A program made the translations under genes and the position numbers. A stretch of DNA of 64,000 nt from Ferruginibacter paludis (lineage in GTDB: Bacteria; Bacteroidota; Bacteroidia; Chitinophagales; Chitinophagaceae), in contig NZ_JAUFQJ010000014.1 in NCBI RefSeq assembly GCF_030409685.1, forward strand, positions 186,001-250,000, written 5' to 3'. The notes beneath the pieces were generated by a model that had not been told where the DNA came from, searched no databases, and saw only the letters and a program-made list of their open reading frames with translations. Of this stretch, positions 8,973 to 18,267 are shown one piece after another (the first letter of the stretch is position 1; every line of letters begins with the position of its first letter).

Positions 8973-10781
8973 TTAATAACCAGGATTTTGTTTAACCCTG
9001 ATTTTGCCGTCTGAATTTAAGTTGTCAATCGTGCCCAACGGTATTGGAAAGTATTCATTTTTACCTGCAACAAAATTCGCATCCTGTTTTAACGGTCTGG
9101 CATCTTTTTCTCTTGCGATATAAGTATTAATTGTCGGCGCTGCAATTCCCCATCTTACCAGGTCAAAGAAACGATGACCTTCCATTGCCAGTTCCAGACG
9201 TCTTTCAAACTGGATGGCTTTAATTGCATTCTCCGACGTGAATGTCGCTGCAGTGTACAAACCAATCTTATAATTAGAAGCTGGAGTAGTCTGATCTTTA
9301 AAAGTAGCAGTAGGAGCATCATAGGAGGTAACATCAGCAACGCCATTCACTACAGGATATTTGTACACCCATCCAGTTGGGTTTGCTGCCCTTGATCTAA
9401 CCTGGTTTACATATCCCATCGCAGTAGGAATATCGCCGGCAGTCACGGCACATTCGGCAGCCCACAACAATATGTCTGCATATCGTATCAGGTTAACATT
9501 ATTGGCTACCAATTCGGTTGGTCCCCAATAAGAACTTCCCACGTCTGTGAATGCACCTTTCTGAGAGGCCGCATAAACATTTTTCATAGGACTAAAATGC
9601 CCGTCATTCAAAACGTTTCTTATCCATGCGTCTCCCGGATGGTTGCCCCAATCCAGGTAAGGAATACCTTTCCTGCCGATTGTCCAGTCAATACGGGGAT
9701 CTAATGTACCTGTGTAAGGAGCAGTAGGGTCTCCTACTTTTGCACCAGTTGCGTATGACTCATCAAGTAGCGGAAGTCCGTTAGCATCTGTCTTGAATGC
9801 ATTAGCAAGATCCTGTGAAGGGTTATAAAAACCGCAGCATGCACCCGGACCACCATTGTAAGGAAAGTTTAAGATATCACCGTAGTTACCATTAGGAGAA
9901 CCGCCCCAATCAACTGAAGAGCCATCCTGAACAGAGGTTTGCGCAGCAAACACCGATTCTGAACTATTCTTCTGGGCAGGATTAAAATTCGAATAGAAAT
10001 GTGGAAGTAAAGCATATTTCGTTCCGCCAGAAGTTTTTCCATTAGCTATAAGATCCTGCAAAATAGGATAAGCATCTGTAAATTTCTTCTGGAACATGTA
10101 TGCTTTCGCTAAAAACGCCTTCGCTGCAGATTTATTAACTCTTCCAACCTCACTCCATGTTTCAGGCAAATTTGTTATCGCATATTTTAAATCCTCTTCA
10201 ATCCTTGGCCAAACATCAGTTTCATTGGTAACATCAGTGTTGGCGGGAGACACCGTTTCATCAGCATAGATAATGTTGTTGAACACCTTCTTTAACTCCA
10301 TGTGAAAGAAGGCTCTTAAAAAACGGGCCTGTGCTGTGATAGTGGTTTGGGTAGCTGCTGATATACCCGGGGCAATTGCCAATGTATTAATCACATCATT
10401 GCAACGCTGTGCACCATTGTAACACAGGTTCCATTTTTGTGGAACAGCTCCATTGGTTGGTGTTAATGAGATGAATTTTTCGAAGGGTGCAAAGTCGTTT
10501 ACATCCGTCGGATCAGAACCTTTGTATGCGTCGTCACTTGCTACGCCACCATACCCCCAGTTAGACGCAGCCGACCCATAGTTACCATCACCAGAGGATC
10601 CATTTCCATCCACCAACGAATACGCACCGATCAGCAGGCCTTGAACACCAGCTTCTGTGGCTACAATCGAAGGGTTGAGCGTTCCTAACGGAGGCTTATT
10701 TAAAAACTCCTTACTACACGCCACCAGTACTATTACAACGATAGCCGTGGAAATTAAAAATTTATATTTGATACTTTTCAT
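8973..10781 (-). CDS. SusD/RagB-family outer-membrane lipoprotein, copy 1
   Basis: 602 residues with a lipoprotein signal (LVAC, Cys22), followed by the SusD fold. It has the helical FLRAFFHMELKKVF segment and the conserved late segment FERRLELAMEGHRFFDLVRWG. It ends in the usual NEYFPIP and a short tail NPGY. SusD proteins form the lid of the SusC pore and bind the nutrient at the cell surface. It lies 21 bases after susC and is certainly co-transcribed. No carbohydrate-active enzyme is nearby, so the ligand need not be a glycan. It is homologous to the second SusD at 18268-19974. Confidence 0.95.
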   Translation of the reverse strand: MKSIKYKFLISTAIVVIVLVACSKEFLNKPPLGTLNPSIVATEAGVQGLLIGAYSLVDGNGSSGDGNYGSAASNWGYGGVASDDAYKGSDPTDVNDFAPFEKFISLTPTNGAVPQKWNLCYNGAQRCNDVINTLAIAPGISAATQTTITAQARFLRAFFHMELKKVFNNIIYADETVSPANTDVTNETDVWPRIEEDLKYAITNLPETWSEVGRVNKSAAKAFLAKAYMFQKKFTDAYPILQDLIANGKTSGGTKYALLPHFYSNFNPAQKNSSESVFAAQTSVQDGSSVDWGGSPNGNYGDILNFPYNGGPGACCGFYNPSQDLANAFKTDANGLPLLDESYATGAKVGDPTAPYTGTLDPRIDWTIGRKGIPYLDWGNHPGDAWIRNVLNDGHFSPMKNVYAASQKGAFTDVGSSYWGPTELVANNVNLIRYADILLWAAECAVTAGDIPTAMGYVNQVRSRAANPTGWVYKYPVVNGVADVTSYDAPTATFKDQTTPASNYKIGLYTAATFTSENAIKAIQFERRLELAMEGHRFFDLVRWGIAAPTINTYIAREKDARPLKQDANFVAGKNEYFPIPLGTIDNLNSDGKIRVKQNPGY

Positions 10782-10802
10782 AAAAAAATAATTGAGTCAA
10801 TT

Positions 10803-13800
10803 TTAGAAATTAAGATTTATACCAATCAGGTAAGATGGCGTATGTGGATAGTTCCCCTGATCGATACCAAACTGAGTTGTATTATCGATTGTTTTTCCAT
10901 TATTTGAAGAAGTACTTTGTAATTCCGGATCCAGTCCTTTGTACTTGGTAATGGTGAACATATTAGCAGATTGGATATAAATCCTCAGACGCTCAACTCC
11001 AAATTTTGACAGCAACCTGCCAGGCAATACATAGCCGATCTGCATTTGCTTATTACGCAGGTAAGACCCCTTACTGATAAAATAGCTGTTTGCAACTGCG
11101 TCAGAACTGAATCCACCTGTAGTACGCAATTTAGGCACAGTGGCACCGGGGTTGGTAGGTGTCCATGAATTGACAGCTGCTTCTCTTCTCATACCGCCTT
11201 TAAAGAAATCAGGAAAATCCGTAAAGGTTTTTGTATTATCAAAAATATCATTTCCTTTCATTCCGAAAAAGAAGGTAGAAAAATCAAAATTCTTATAATT
11301 GAAGCCAATATTCAGACCATACGTAAAATCAGGATTTGGATTACCTATGAAAGTGCGGTCGTTATCATCGATTTTGCCGTTTCCATCAACGTCTTTATAT
11401 CTAAACAAACCAGGAGCTGCATCAATTTGCGTTGGTGCCTTTGCAACCTCATCTGCGCTCTGGAATAATCCCAGCACCTGGTATCCATAAAATGCACCTA
11501 CGGGATGACCTTCCTGGTTACGTGTTGGTGTTATATTTCTAATGCCAGGGCCGTTAAAGTAAGGTAAACCCGGTATGTCTACAATCTTATTGTTATAAGA
11601 TGTAAATGTAGCCGTGATATCAAAATGGAAATCTTTGGCCACCGCACCATGGTAAGTTAAACTACCGTCGATACCCGTATTTTGCATATCGCCGATATTT
11701 ACTTTTGGAAGATCTGCATCACCCACAAATACCCTGTCGTAAGGAATACCTGACGCAGTAAATAACAAGCCACTCACTTTCTTTTTATAGTAGTCGACCG
11801 TTAAATCAAATTTATTATTCAGGAATACCGCATCAAATCCAATGTTAGAGATGATATCGCCTTCCCAGGTTGTTGCGGGGTTACCAATATTACTTCTGTA
11901 AAAACCACCATTTGGTGAAGTACTGCTACCATTTACAGAATAGAAAGAACGGCCAAACCTTGTTCCATACAAATTAAACGGATTGGTACCATTTACGTTA
12001 CTGATAGACCCCAGTTTACCCCAACTATACCTGATTTTAAGGTCATTAATAAAAGTAATGCCTTTGAAAAAATTCTCTTCGGAAATTCTCCAGGCTGCTG
12101 ATACTGCAGGGAAATATCCTGTTCTAACACTGTCTACAAATACTGACGATGCATCTCTTCTAAGACTTCCGTTGATGAGGTATTTGCCTTTATAACCATA
12201 CTCAAGGCGTGCAAATTGCGACCAAAGAGAACTTTGATAGGCATAACCAGAGTTTGACTGTGCTCCTGTTCCTGTTCCGATTGTCCAATAATTAGGATTT
12301 TCTGAAAAATAATTACTTCTCCCGGCACCTACCCCGCGTCCAAAATAACTAACCGCTTCAGTGCCTAACAGCACTTTAACACTATGATCTCCGAAGGTGT
12401 TGTTATACGCCAACGTATTGGTAAAAGTCCATTGGTTATCGTAATTAGCTCCTTCACTAAAAGAATTAGATCCGGTATTTCCTTCGGCATTTTCATACCC
12501 TACATAACCAAAGCTATAGTTGTACCCGTTAGACAGCGTGCCTCCAAAGCTGCTACGTGCTGTAAAATGTTTTAAGATGTCCGCTTCTGCATAAACATTT
12601 CCTTGTATGGATACCTCTGAACCTTTATTGTCTTTCGTTCTATAGATATCTGCGTATGGGTTACGGGCGTTACCGAAATCATTGGATTTGGTACCGGCGA
12701 AATTACCCATGATGTCATACACCGGGATAACAGCAGACTCACGATAGACCGTAGTAAACGGACTTCCTTCTCCCTGGTTGCCGTAAGTGGGATTTTGTTT
12801 ATAGAAAATGTACGCGTTTTCACCAATGCGAACCTTATCCTTTATATTAAATTGTGTATTCGCTCTTAAAGAATATCGTTTATTGTATTGAAACTTGGCA
12901 ATACCTTGTTGGTCAAGATAACCCAGTGAAAAGAAGTAAGAACTCCTTTCTGAACCAGAACTGACAGAGATATTGTGGTTTTGAACAGGAGCATTCCTGG
13001 TTATTTCATTATACCAGTTGGTCCCTATTTTATTTGCCTTTGTAATTTGATTGGAATTGATGTTGTAGGTCGCCGGATCAGTTTTGGGATCACCGGTCAT
13101 TCCTGCAGTAGGCGTTATATAATCCGGAATAACTGGATTGGGGCCCTTACCGAACTGGTTACTGCTGGGATTGGCAATACCTGAATTACGCTGCTGCAGC
13201 CAGATAGCGTTTGCTTCTTCCTGGCTGTTTGCCATCTCGTATCCTTTACCTTGCGTTGTACGACCGTAGTATGCATCGTAACTAACTTTTGCCTTTCCTG
13301 ATTTACCACGCTTTGTAGTAATAATAATAACACCATTTGAACCGGCAACACCATAAATCGCTGCAGAAGCATCTTTTAGCACCTGCATTGACTCAATGTC
13401 AGGTATATTAATATTATGCAAATCACCGCGTACGCCATCTACAATAACCAAAGGAGAGTTATTACCGAAAGCGGTAATACCCCTGATCCGGATATCACTT
13501 GCTGCACCAGGCTGGCCAGAGGAAATGATTGTAACACCAGAAGCTCTTCCCTGCAACGCTTCTTCGCCAGTACCCACAGGTGTTTGTTTCAGGTCTTTAA
13601 TATTAACTACTGATACGGCTCCTGTAATTTCTTTCTTTTTTTGAGCAGTATAACCTGTTACTACTATTTCATTGAGGGATGATGTATTTTCCTTCAATGT
13701 GACAAGCACATTAGATTTACCGGAAATACTCACTTCCTCGGTGCCATAACCTACTGAAGAAATAACCAGGGTTGATTTACCGTCTGGCACACTGATAGAA

Positions 13801-13991
13801 AATTGCCCGTTGGCGTCAGAACTCACGGCAACTTTAGATCCTTTTACACTTACAGTAGCCAGCGCAACAGGAGTATTATCCTTTGAATTGGTGACCGTCC
13901 CTGTAATTGTTTTTTGCTGTGCACTAATTTGTGAGGAGAGAAATATAAGGCACATCAGCGCATATATTCCCGGGAGAAGTCTTTTTAACAT
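10803..13991 (-). CDS. SusC/RagA-family TonB-dependent outer-membrane transporter, copy 1
   Basis: I choose the ATG at 13991 (1062 residues) because it begins the signal peptide MLKRLLPGIYALMC...ISAQ; the upstream in-frame codons form the conserved leader. After the signal come a carboxypeptidase-D-like regulatory domain (TVTNSKDNTPVALATVSVKG), the motif LNEIVVTGYTAQKKKEITGAV, the plug (RIRGITAFGNNSPLVIVDGVRG, DASAAIYGVAGSNGVIIITT) and the 22-strand barrel ending in a terminal Phe. There is no N-terminal STN domain, so direct FecR/ECF sigma signalling through this protein is unlikely. It pairs with the SusD 21 bases downstream for TonB-driven import. Confidence 0.95.
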   Translation of the reverse strand: MLKRLLPGIYALMCLIFLSSQISAQQKTITGTVTNSKDNTPVALATVSVKGSKVAVSSDANGQFSISVPDGKSTLVISSVGYGTEEVSISGKSNVLVTLKENTSSLNEIVVTGYTAQKKKEITGAVSVVNIKDLKQTPVGTGEEALQGRASGVTIISSGQPGAASDIRIRGITAFGNNSPLVIVDGVRGDLHNINIPDIESMQVLKDASAAIYGVAGSNGVIIITTKRGKSGKAKVSYDAYYGRTTQGKGYEMANSQEEANAIWLQQRNSGIANPSSNQFGKGPNPVIPDYITPTAGMTGDPKTDPATYNINSNQITKANKIGTNWYNEITRNAPVQNHNISVSSGSERSSYFFSLGYLDQQGIAKFQYNKRYSLRANTQFNIKDKVRIGENAYIFYKQNPTYGNQGEGSPFTTVYRESAVIPVYDIMGNFAGTKSNDFGNARNPYADIYRTKDNKGSEVSIQGNVYAEADILKHFTARSSFGGTLSNGYNYSFGYVGYENAEGNTGSNSFSEGANYDNQWTFTNTLAYNNTFGDHSVKVLLGTEAVSYFGRGVGAGRSNYFSENPNYWTIGTGTGAQSNSGYAYQSSLWSQFARLEYGYKGKYLINGSLRRDASSVFVDSVRTGYFPAVSAAWRISEENFFKGITFINDLKIRYSWGKLGSISNVNGTNPFNLYGTRFGRSFYSVNGSSTSPNGGFYRSNIGNPATTWEGDIISNIGFDAVFLNNKFDLTVDYYKKKVSGLLFTASGIPYDRVFVGDADLPKVNIGDMQNTGIDGSLTYHGAVAKDFHFDITATFTSYNNKIVDIPGLPYFNGPGIRNITPTRNQEGHPVGAFYGYQVLGLFQSADEVAKAPTQIDAAPGLFRYKDVDGNGKIDDNDRTFIGNPNPDFTYGLNIGFNYKNFDFSTFFFGMKGNDIFDNTKTFTDFPDFFKGGMRREAAVNSWTPTNPGATVPKLRTTGGFSSDAVANSYFISKGSYLRNKQMQIGYVLPGRLLSKFGVERLRIYIQSANMFTITKYKGLDPELQSTSSNNGKTIDNTTQFGIDQGNYPHTPSYLIGINLNF

Positions 13992-14050
13992 ATAGCAGCG
14001 TATTTGGTTAATGATGAGGCAAATGTGGGTGTTTTTTTTAACAATTTCAA
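13992..14050 (-). promoter_or_regulatory. Promoter and leader of susC copy 1
   Basis: On the minus strand CACATTTG (14020-14027) resembles the Bacteroidota -7 box TAnnTTTG with one mismatch, and a TTG lies 20 bases upstream (14048-14050). The stretch next to the ATG is shared with the second susC: CATATAGCAGCGT on the plus strand is identical at 13989-14001 and 23252-23264. Confidence 0.5.
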
Positions 14051-14575
14051 AAATAAAAATGCACATTACTGGTATTATTTTATCCGATTATTGCAAAATT
14101 CGGGTTGATATATTATAATACTGATTACAATCAGCCTAACTGCCCGTTTAAAAATTTTTATTAAATCTTTTGATGGCTTATTTCAAGCAAAATGCCGCCA
14201 ATTCTGGATAGTGCTTTTTTAAACCTGTAAAATTTAAAAGATATAAGAAGTTTGTATTATTACATGGACGAAGTCTTTTTCATTAATACGTAGTAAATAC
14301 AACTAGCACTATTTTACCATCGAATGGTATAGATTTCCTTAATCCCGAGTTCTTTCCAACTTATACATTGAAAGGTATTTCATTTAGGGATTGTTGGTAA
14401 TAATACAAAATTCGAATACATATAATTAATGGAAGCCTGATATTGCTTCGGTTTAAAATTTATATTACATGAGTGATGCTTCAATGATATCTATGAGTGA
14501 GGATAGCTTCAATTTTAGGTGCTCAATAAAGCAGTCAAAATTCCATATTAGCCTTAGTTATTGACTTTGTGTTAT
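14051..14575. other. AT-rich gap between the two cassettes; no gene seen
   Basis: This stretch lies between the end of FG-GAP copy 2 and the promoter of susC copy 1. It has no open frame of meaningful length, no tRNA-like fold and no strong hairpin followed by T. It is AT-rich and may carry regulatory sites for the downstream cassette, but I cannot name one. Confidence 0.5.
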
Positions 14576-17500
14576 TCACAAGGATTGCAAATTGGCAGTA
14601 TAAACCTTCCCCCTGGAATCTGTAATTTGAACAGACAGGACATCATCGCCGATATTCAGGAACCTTGCGGACTGGGATAAAAAGGAAGCTCCATAATTGG
14701 TTTCCATCTTTTGCTTTTTTCCATTTTTATACGTGATAAGAGCACTTACATCCAGCGGTTTCAGGGCGATCACTTTTTGGTTTGACTTCCACTCAAAAAC
14801 TTTCAACTTACCCTTATTCTGGCTGGCAGCTATGATAGTTTTACCTGAAGCGGTTTTTAATTTTACAAGTGCTTTACCATTGCCGGGAATGAACCAGCCA
14901 CTTTTTAAAATGGATACCGGGAAAAAATCTCCTTTACCATCACCCGTTAATAAAAGCCCGTTACCGGCATCGTACCTGCCAACCGAAACTTCGGTACTGT
15001 AATCATTTTGATTCATCAGCACGTCCAGATTACCATCTCCGTTAAAATCATCCACAAGCATTCCATTAATGCACGAATACTGGGCTTGGGCTGGCAATGG
15101 AATTAATTGAAACCTGCCATTACCCATATTTTTTAAATAGCTGCTGGCAAAATAATCAGCAGTTAATATTAATGCGTTTTTGAGCTCTGCTTTTGAAAAC
15201 ATCGAATCAATAGTTGCTGTTGCATATGATTTATAATTTTGAAATTTCGATCTGAACATAATCATTTGCTTTACCATATCGTCCCTGGTGTGTGCCGGAA
15301 ATTCCCGTTTAATAGTATCCAGTTGGGAAGATGGTAAAAACAAGGTCGGTACTGCATCAAAACTTCCATTGTTATCAAAGTCTTTTGCATAAATTTTTAC
15401 GGGATAATTTTCAGTGGCACGATAAAAGGAATTTAATCCCAGGTTACCTACTATATAATCCATCTTGCCGTCATTATCAAAATCCCCCGGCACGATACTC
15501 GTCCACCAGCCTTTTTTATTTTGAACCCCGGAGAAGGAAGTAACATCTGTGAATATCCCCCTGGTATTTTTTAAAAATGTCACTGGCATCCACTCTCCGG
15601 TCAATATCAGATCCTGCCAGCCATCATTATCAAAATCGGTCCAAACTGCATCGCAAATAAGTCCCGCTTTAATTAAAGATTTCGCAACAGTGGAGGTTAC
15701 ATCAGTAAATTTCACAACACCTTTTTCAGAGTCATTGCGGTAAATAAAACTGGATACCGGCATCGGGTACTTCCAGGGTTCAACCCTGCCGGCAATAAAT
15801 AAATCAAGGTCGCCGTCGTTGTCATAATCAGCAACCCTTACACACGACTTGCTTGTAAAGTTCCTTGGAATAGCCATTGAGTCGGCAGTGAATTTGCCTT
15901 TGCCATTATTAATGAAAAATTTATCCTGGTAGGGATAGGTTTCGGCCTGGTCTGCGTAACCGCCGCTGGCTGCAAATAAATCCAGATCACCATCACCATC
16001 TGCATCAAATAAAACAATCCCCATATCCATTGATCGTGTACCGGTACTGTCGGCTTTATCAGATAATTTATTTTGTAAAAAGGAGCCGTTCCGCTGTTGC
16101 AGTAACAGCGTGGTCGCTTGTTTGTCAGAACCCCCGATTACAATATCGTCCAATCCGTCCCCGTTCACATCGCCACATGCAAGTGCAGGTCCATATTCAC
16201 TGAACTTATGAGGTAATAATTTTTGCACATTAAAATCGATAAAATCATTTTGCTTATGCTGGTAATGTACATTGACAGCATCTGAAATTTCCGTAAAAAA
16301 AGTATGCTGGGCAATAACAGGTTGGGCCCAATCAAATTTTTCAATGGCGTCTTTTTTATTAATGGTGATGGTTTTGTCGACCGCTACATTTTTTAAAACC
16401 TGCATTGTGCCATTCTGCCATTTAACAATCACTGAATCAATCTTGGCAATATTGCCTAAGCCAAAGTGAGCCTCCAACTGGTGAGAAGATAAATACCCTC
16501 TGTAAGGAGTTTGCTCAACAACCTGTTGTTTACCACCGTAGTGCAACTCAATCCAGGCGCCTATTCCATTGCGGTTAAGTGAATCTCCCACAAGCTTTAC
16601 AGCCAGGTAATGATTGTTGTTTTCCTTCCTGTTCATTGATGTATTTTCATACACAAGTGCCTCATCATCGATATTGTTTATAACCATATCCATGTCACCA
16701 TCATTATCAAGATCTGCGCAGGCGGCTCCGTTGGAAAAAGTTGGCTTTTCAAGACCCCAGTTACTGGTTTCATCGGTAAAGTTGGTGTTACCATTATTGT
16801 GATAGGCATAATTGTGAATTTTAACCATGGGGACCTGGGATAATGTGTACTCGGTACTGGCAATTTTAAATGACCGTTGCCGGAAGGCAATGAAATCATG
16901 ATCGGTAACATCCCTTGGAAAACCATTTGTAATAACAATATCCCGGAGGCCATCATTGTCAAAATCCTGCACCAGCGGCGTCCAGCTCCAGTCTGTTTCG
17001 GCTATGCCTGCAAAAAAACCAATATCGCTAAAAACAGGGTCTCCTATTGAATCTTGTTGATTAATCCTTGGCCCCTGGTTAAGTTGTAACGTATTGCGTA
17101 CATATTGATATTCGTAACCGTAACGATCACTGTTTTGATAGTTTTGATAACTGTTGGCAGACATCATCATTTTCTTCCGGAGATTGTCCTGGGGATTCAT
17201 ATCCAACTCTACCACATCTGAAAGTCCGTCGTTATTGATATCAATCACATCCTGTCCCATTCCATTGGCAGATGTATGTTTAAAATAAACACTGGCTTTA
17301 TCACTGAACGTTCCATCATGGTTATTGATGTATAAAATATCACTGGAATTAAAATCGTTTGTGACGAAAATATCCTTCCATCCGTCTTTGTTAAAATCAG
17401 CAATATTTACGCTGTGGCCATAGCCTTCAATGGTTATTCCTGCCTGTTTTGACACATTTGTAAACACCGGATGTTTCAGGTTTGGATCCCAGTCATTTCG

Positions 17501-18160
17501 ATATAATCTACCTGTGCTTGGATGGGACCCATCGGTAATGATTGGACGAAAGGAACCCGGGTTATCATTTTTTAAAATTTCATTCACCACCAGGTACATG
17601 TCGAGGTCGCCATCGTTATCGTAGTCAAAAAAACTGGCCATAGTGGAATGCGTAGTATCATTGAGGCCATATGCTTCCGCCATGTCAGTAAAGTGAGGAA
17701 CCCCGTCTTTATCAATACCTTTATTTATATACAATATGTTTTGTCTTTTAGACGGATCTTTTTCCATAGACACACAGACATACATATCAAGCAGCCCGTC
17801 ATTATTTATGTCAATCGTCGCAACGCCCCGACACCAGCGACCTTCACCGGTAACATTCGCCTTTTTTGTAACGTCCTCAAACTTTAAATTTCCTTGGTTA
17901 ACGTAGAGTTTATTTGAAACAAGATTGCCACTAAAGTAAATGTCCTGCAAACCATCGTTATTAAAGTCGCCTATCGCCACACCGCCGCCGTTGTAAATGT
18001 TAGTAACATCTATCGGATTAATAGAATCATTTTCTTGTATTAAATTATTGAAGTGAATATTCGAATGCCCCGGGGATACTTCCACGAAAAGAGTCCTGTT
18101 ATGGCATGAAAGAAGCATACAAATACCGCAAAAGACAAGTAAAAAAGTAAGCGATCGCAT
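14576..18160 (-). CDS. Giant FG-GAP / ASPIC-UnbV (CRTAC1-like) lipoprotein, copy 2
   Basis: 1194 residues with a clean lipoprotein signal (MLLSC, Cys19). The architecture is the same as the gene at 5280-8870: FG-GAP calcium-loop repeats (DFNNDGLQD, DINNDGLLD, DYDNDGDLD), an ASPIC/UnbV domain at about 515-600 (GAWIELHYGG, YRGYLSS, HFGLGN), then a second propeller-like block. Long stretches match copy 1 nearly word for word, such as NPIDVTNIYNGGGVAIGDFN and the QKLLPHK segment. The two therefore arose by duplication and have since diverged moderately. It lies 107 bases after susD copy 2, beyond a hairpin. Its role as a surface partner of the SusCD pair is inferred from position. Confidence 0.85.
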   Translation of the reverse strand: MRSLTFLLVFCGICMLLSCHNRTLFVEVSPGHSNIHFNNLIQENDSINPIDVTNIYNGGGVAIGDFNNDGLQDIYFSGNLVSNKLYVNQGNLKFEDVTKKANVTGEGRWCRGVATIDINNDGLLDMYVCVSMEKDPSKRQNILYINKGIDKDGVPHFTDMAEAYGLNDTTHSTMASFFDYDNDGDLDMYLVVNEILKNDNPGSFRPIITDGSHPSTGRLYRNDWDPNLKHPVFTNVSKQAGITIEGYGHSVNIADFNKDGWKDIFVTNDFNSSDILYINNHDGTFSDKASVYFKHTSANGMGQDVIDINNDGLSDVVELDMNPQDNLRKKMMMSANSYQNYQNSDRYGYEYQYVRNTLQLNQGPRINQQDSIGDPVFSDIGFFAGIAETDWSWTPLVQDFDNDGLRDIVITNGFPRDVTDHDFIAFRQRSFKIASTEYTLSQVPMVKIHNYAYHNNGNTNFTDETSNWGLEKPTFSNGAACADLDNDGDMDMVINNIDDEALVYENTSMNRKENNNHYLAVKLVGDSLNRNGIGAWIELHYGGKQQVVEQTPYRGYLSSHQLEAHFGLGNIAKIDSVIVKWQNGTMQVLKNVAVDKTITINKKDAIEKFDWAQPVIAQHTFFTEISDAVNVHYQHKQNDFIDFNVQKLLPHKFSEYGPALACGDVNGDGLDDIVIGGSDKQATTLLLQQRNGSFLQNKLSDKADSTGTRSMDMGIVLFDADGDGDLDLFAASGGYADQAETYPYQDKFFINNGKGKFTADSMAIPRNFTSKSCVRVADYDNDGDLDLFIAGRVEPWKYPMPVSSFIYRNDSEKGVVKFTDVTSTVAKSLIKAGLICDAVWTDFDNDGWQDLILTGEWMPVTFLKNTRGIFTDVTSFSGVQNKKGWWTSIVPGDFDNDGKMDYIVGNLGLNSFYRATENYPVKIYAKDFDNNGSFDAVPTLFLPSSQLDTIKREFPAHTRDDMVKQMIMFRSKFQNYKSYATATIDSMFSKAELKNALILTADYFASSYLKNMGNGRFQLIPLPAQAQYSCINGMLVDDFNGDGNLDVLMNQNDYSTEVSVGRYDAGNGLLLTGDGKGDFFPVSILKSGWFIPGNGKALVKLKTASGKTIIAASQNKGKLKVFEWKSNQKVIALKPLDVSALITYKNGKKQKMETNYGASFLSQSARFLNIGDDVLSVQITDSRGKVYTANLQSL

Positions 18161-18198
18161 ATGGCAATTTTATGGAAATGTAGTAAATTCTGGTATAT

Positions 18199-18229
18199 AA
18201 AAAAGGCAGAGAATTAACTCTGCCTTTTT
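18199..18229 (-). terminator. Intra-operon hairpin between susD copy 2 and the FG-GAP gene
   Basis: A perfect 12-base stem (18200-18211 with 18218-18229; AAAAAGGCAGAG/CTCTGCCTTTTT) with a 6-base AT loop ends in T on the minus strand. It occupies the same place as the hairpin at 8914-8946, yet its stem sequence is different, so the structure has been kept rather than the sequence. Confidence 0.75.
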
Positions 18230-18267
18230 AGTCTAAATATTCTTTAATAATTCCAGATCACGATCGG

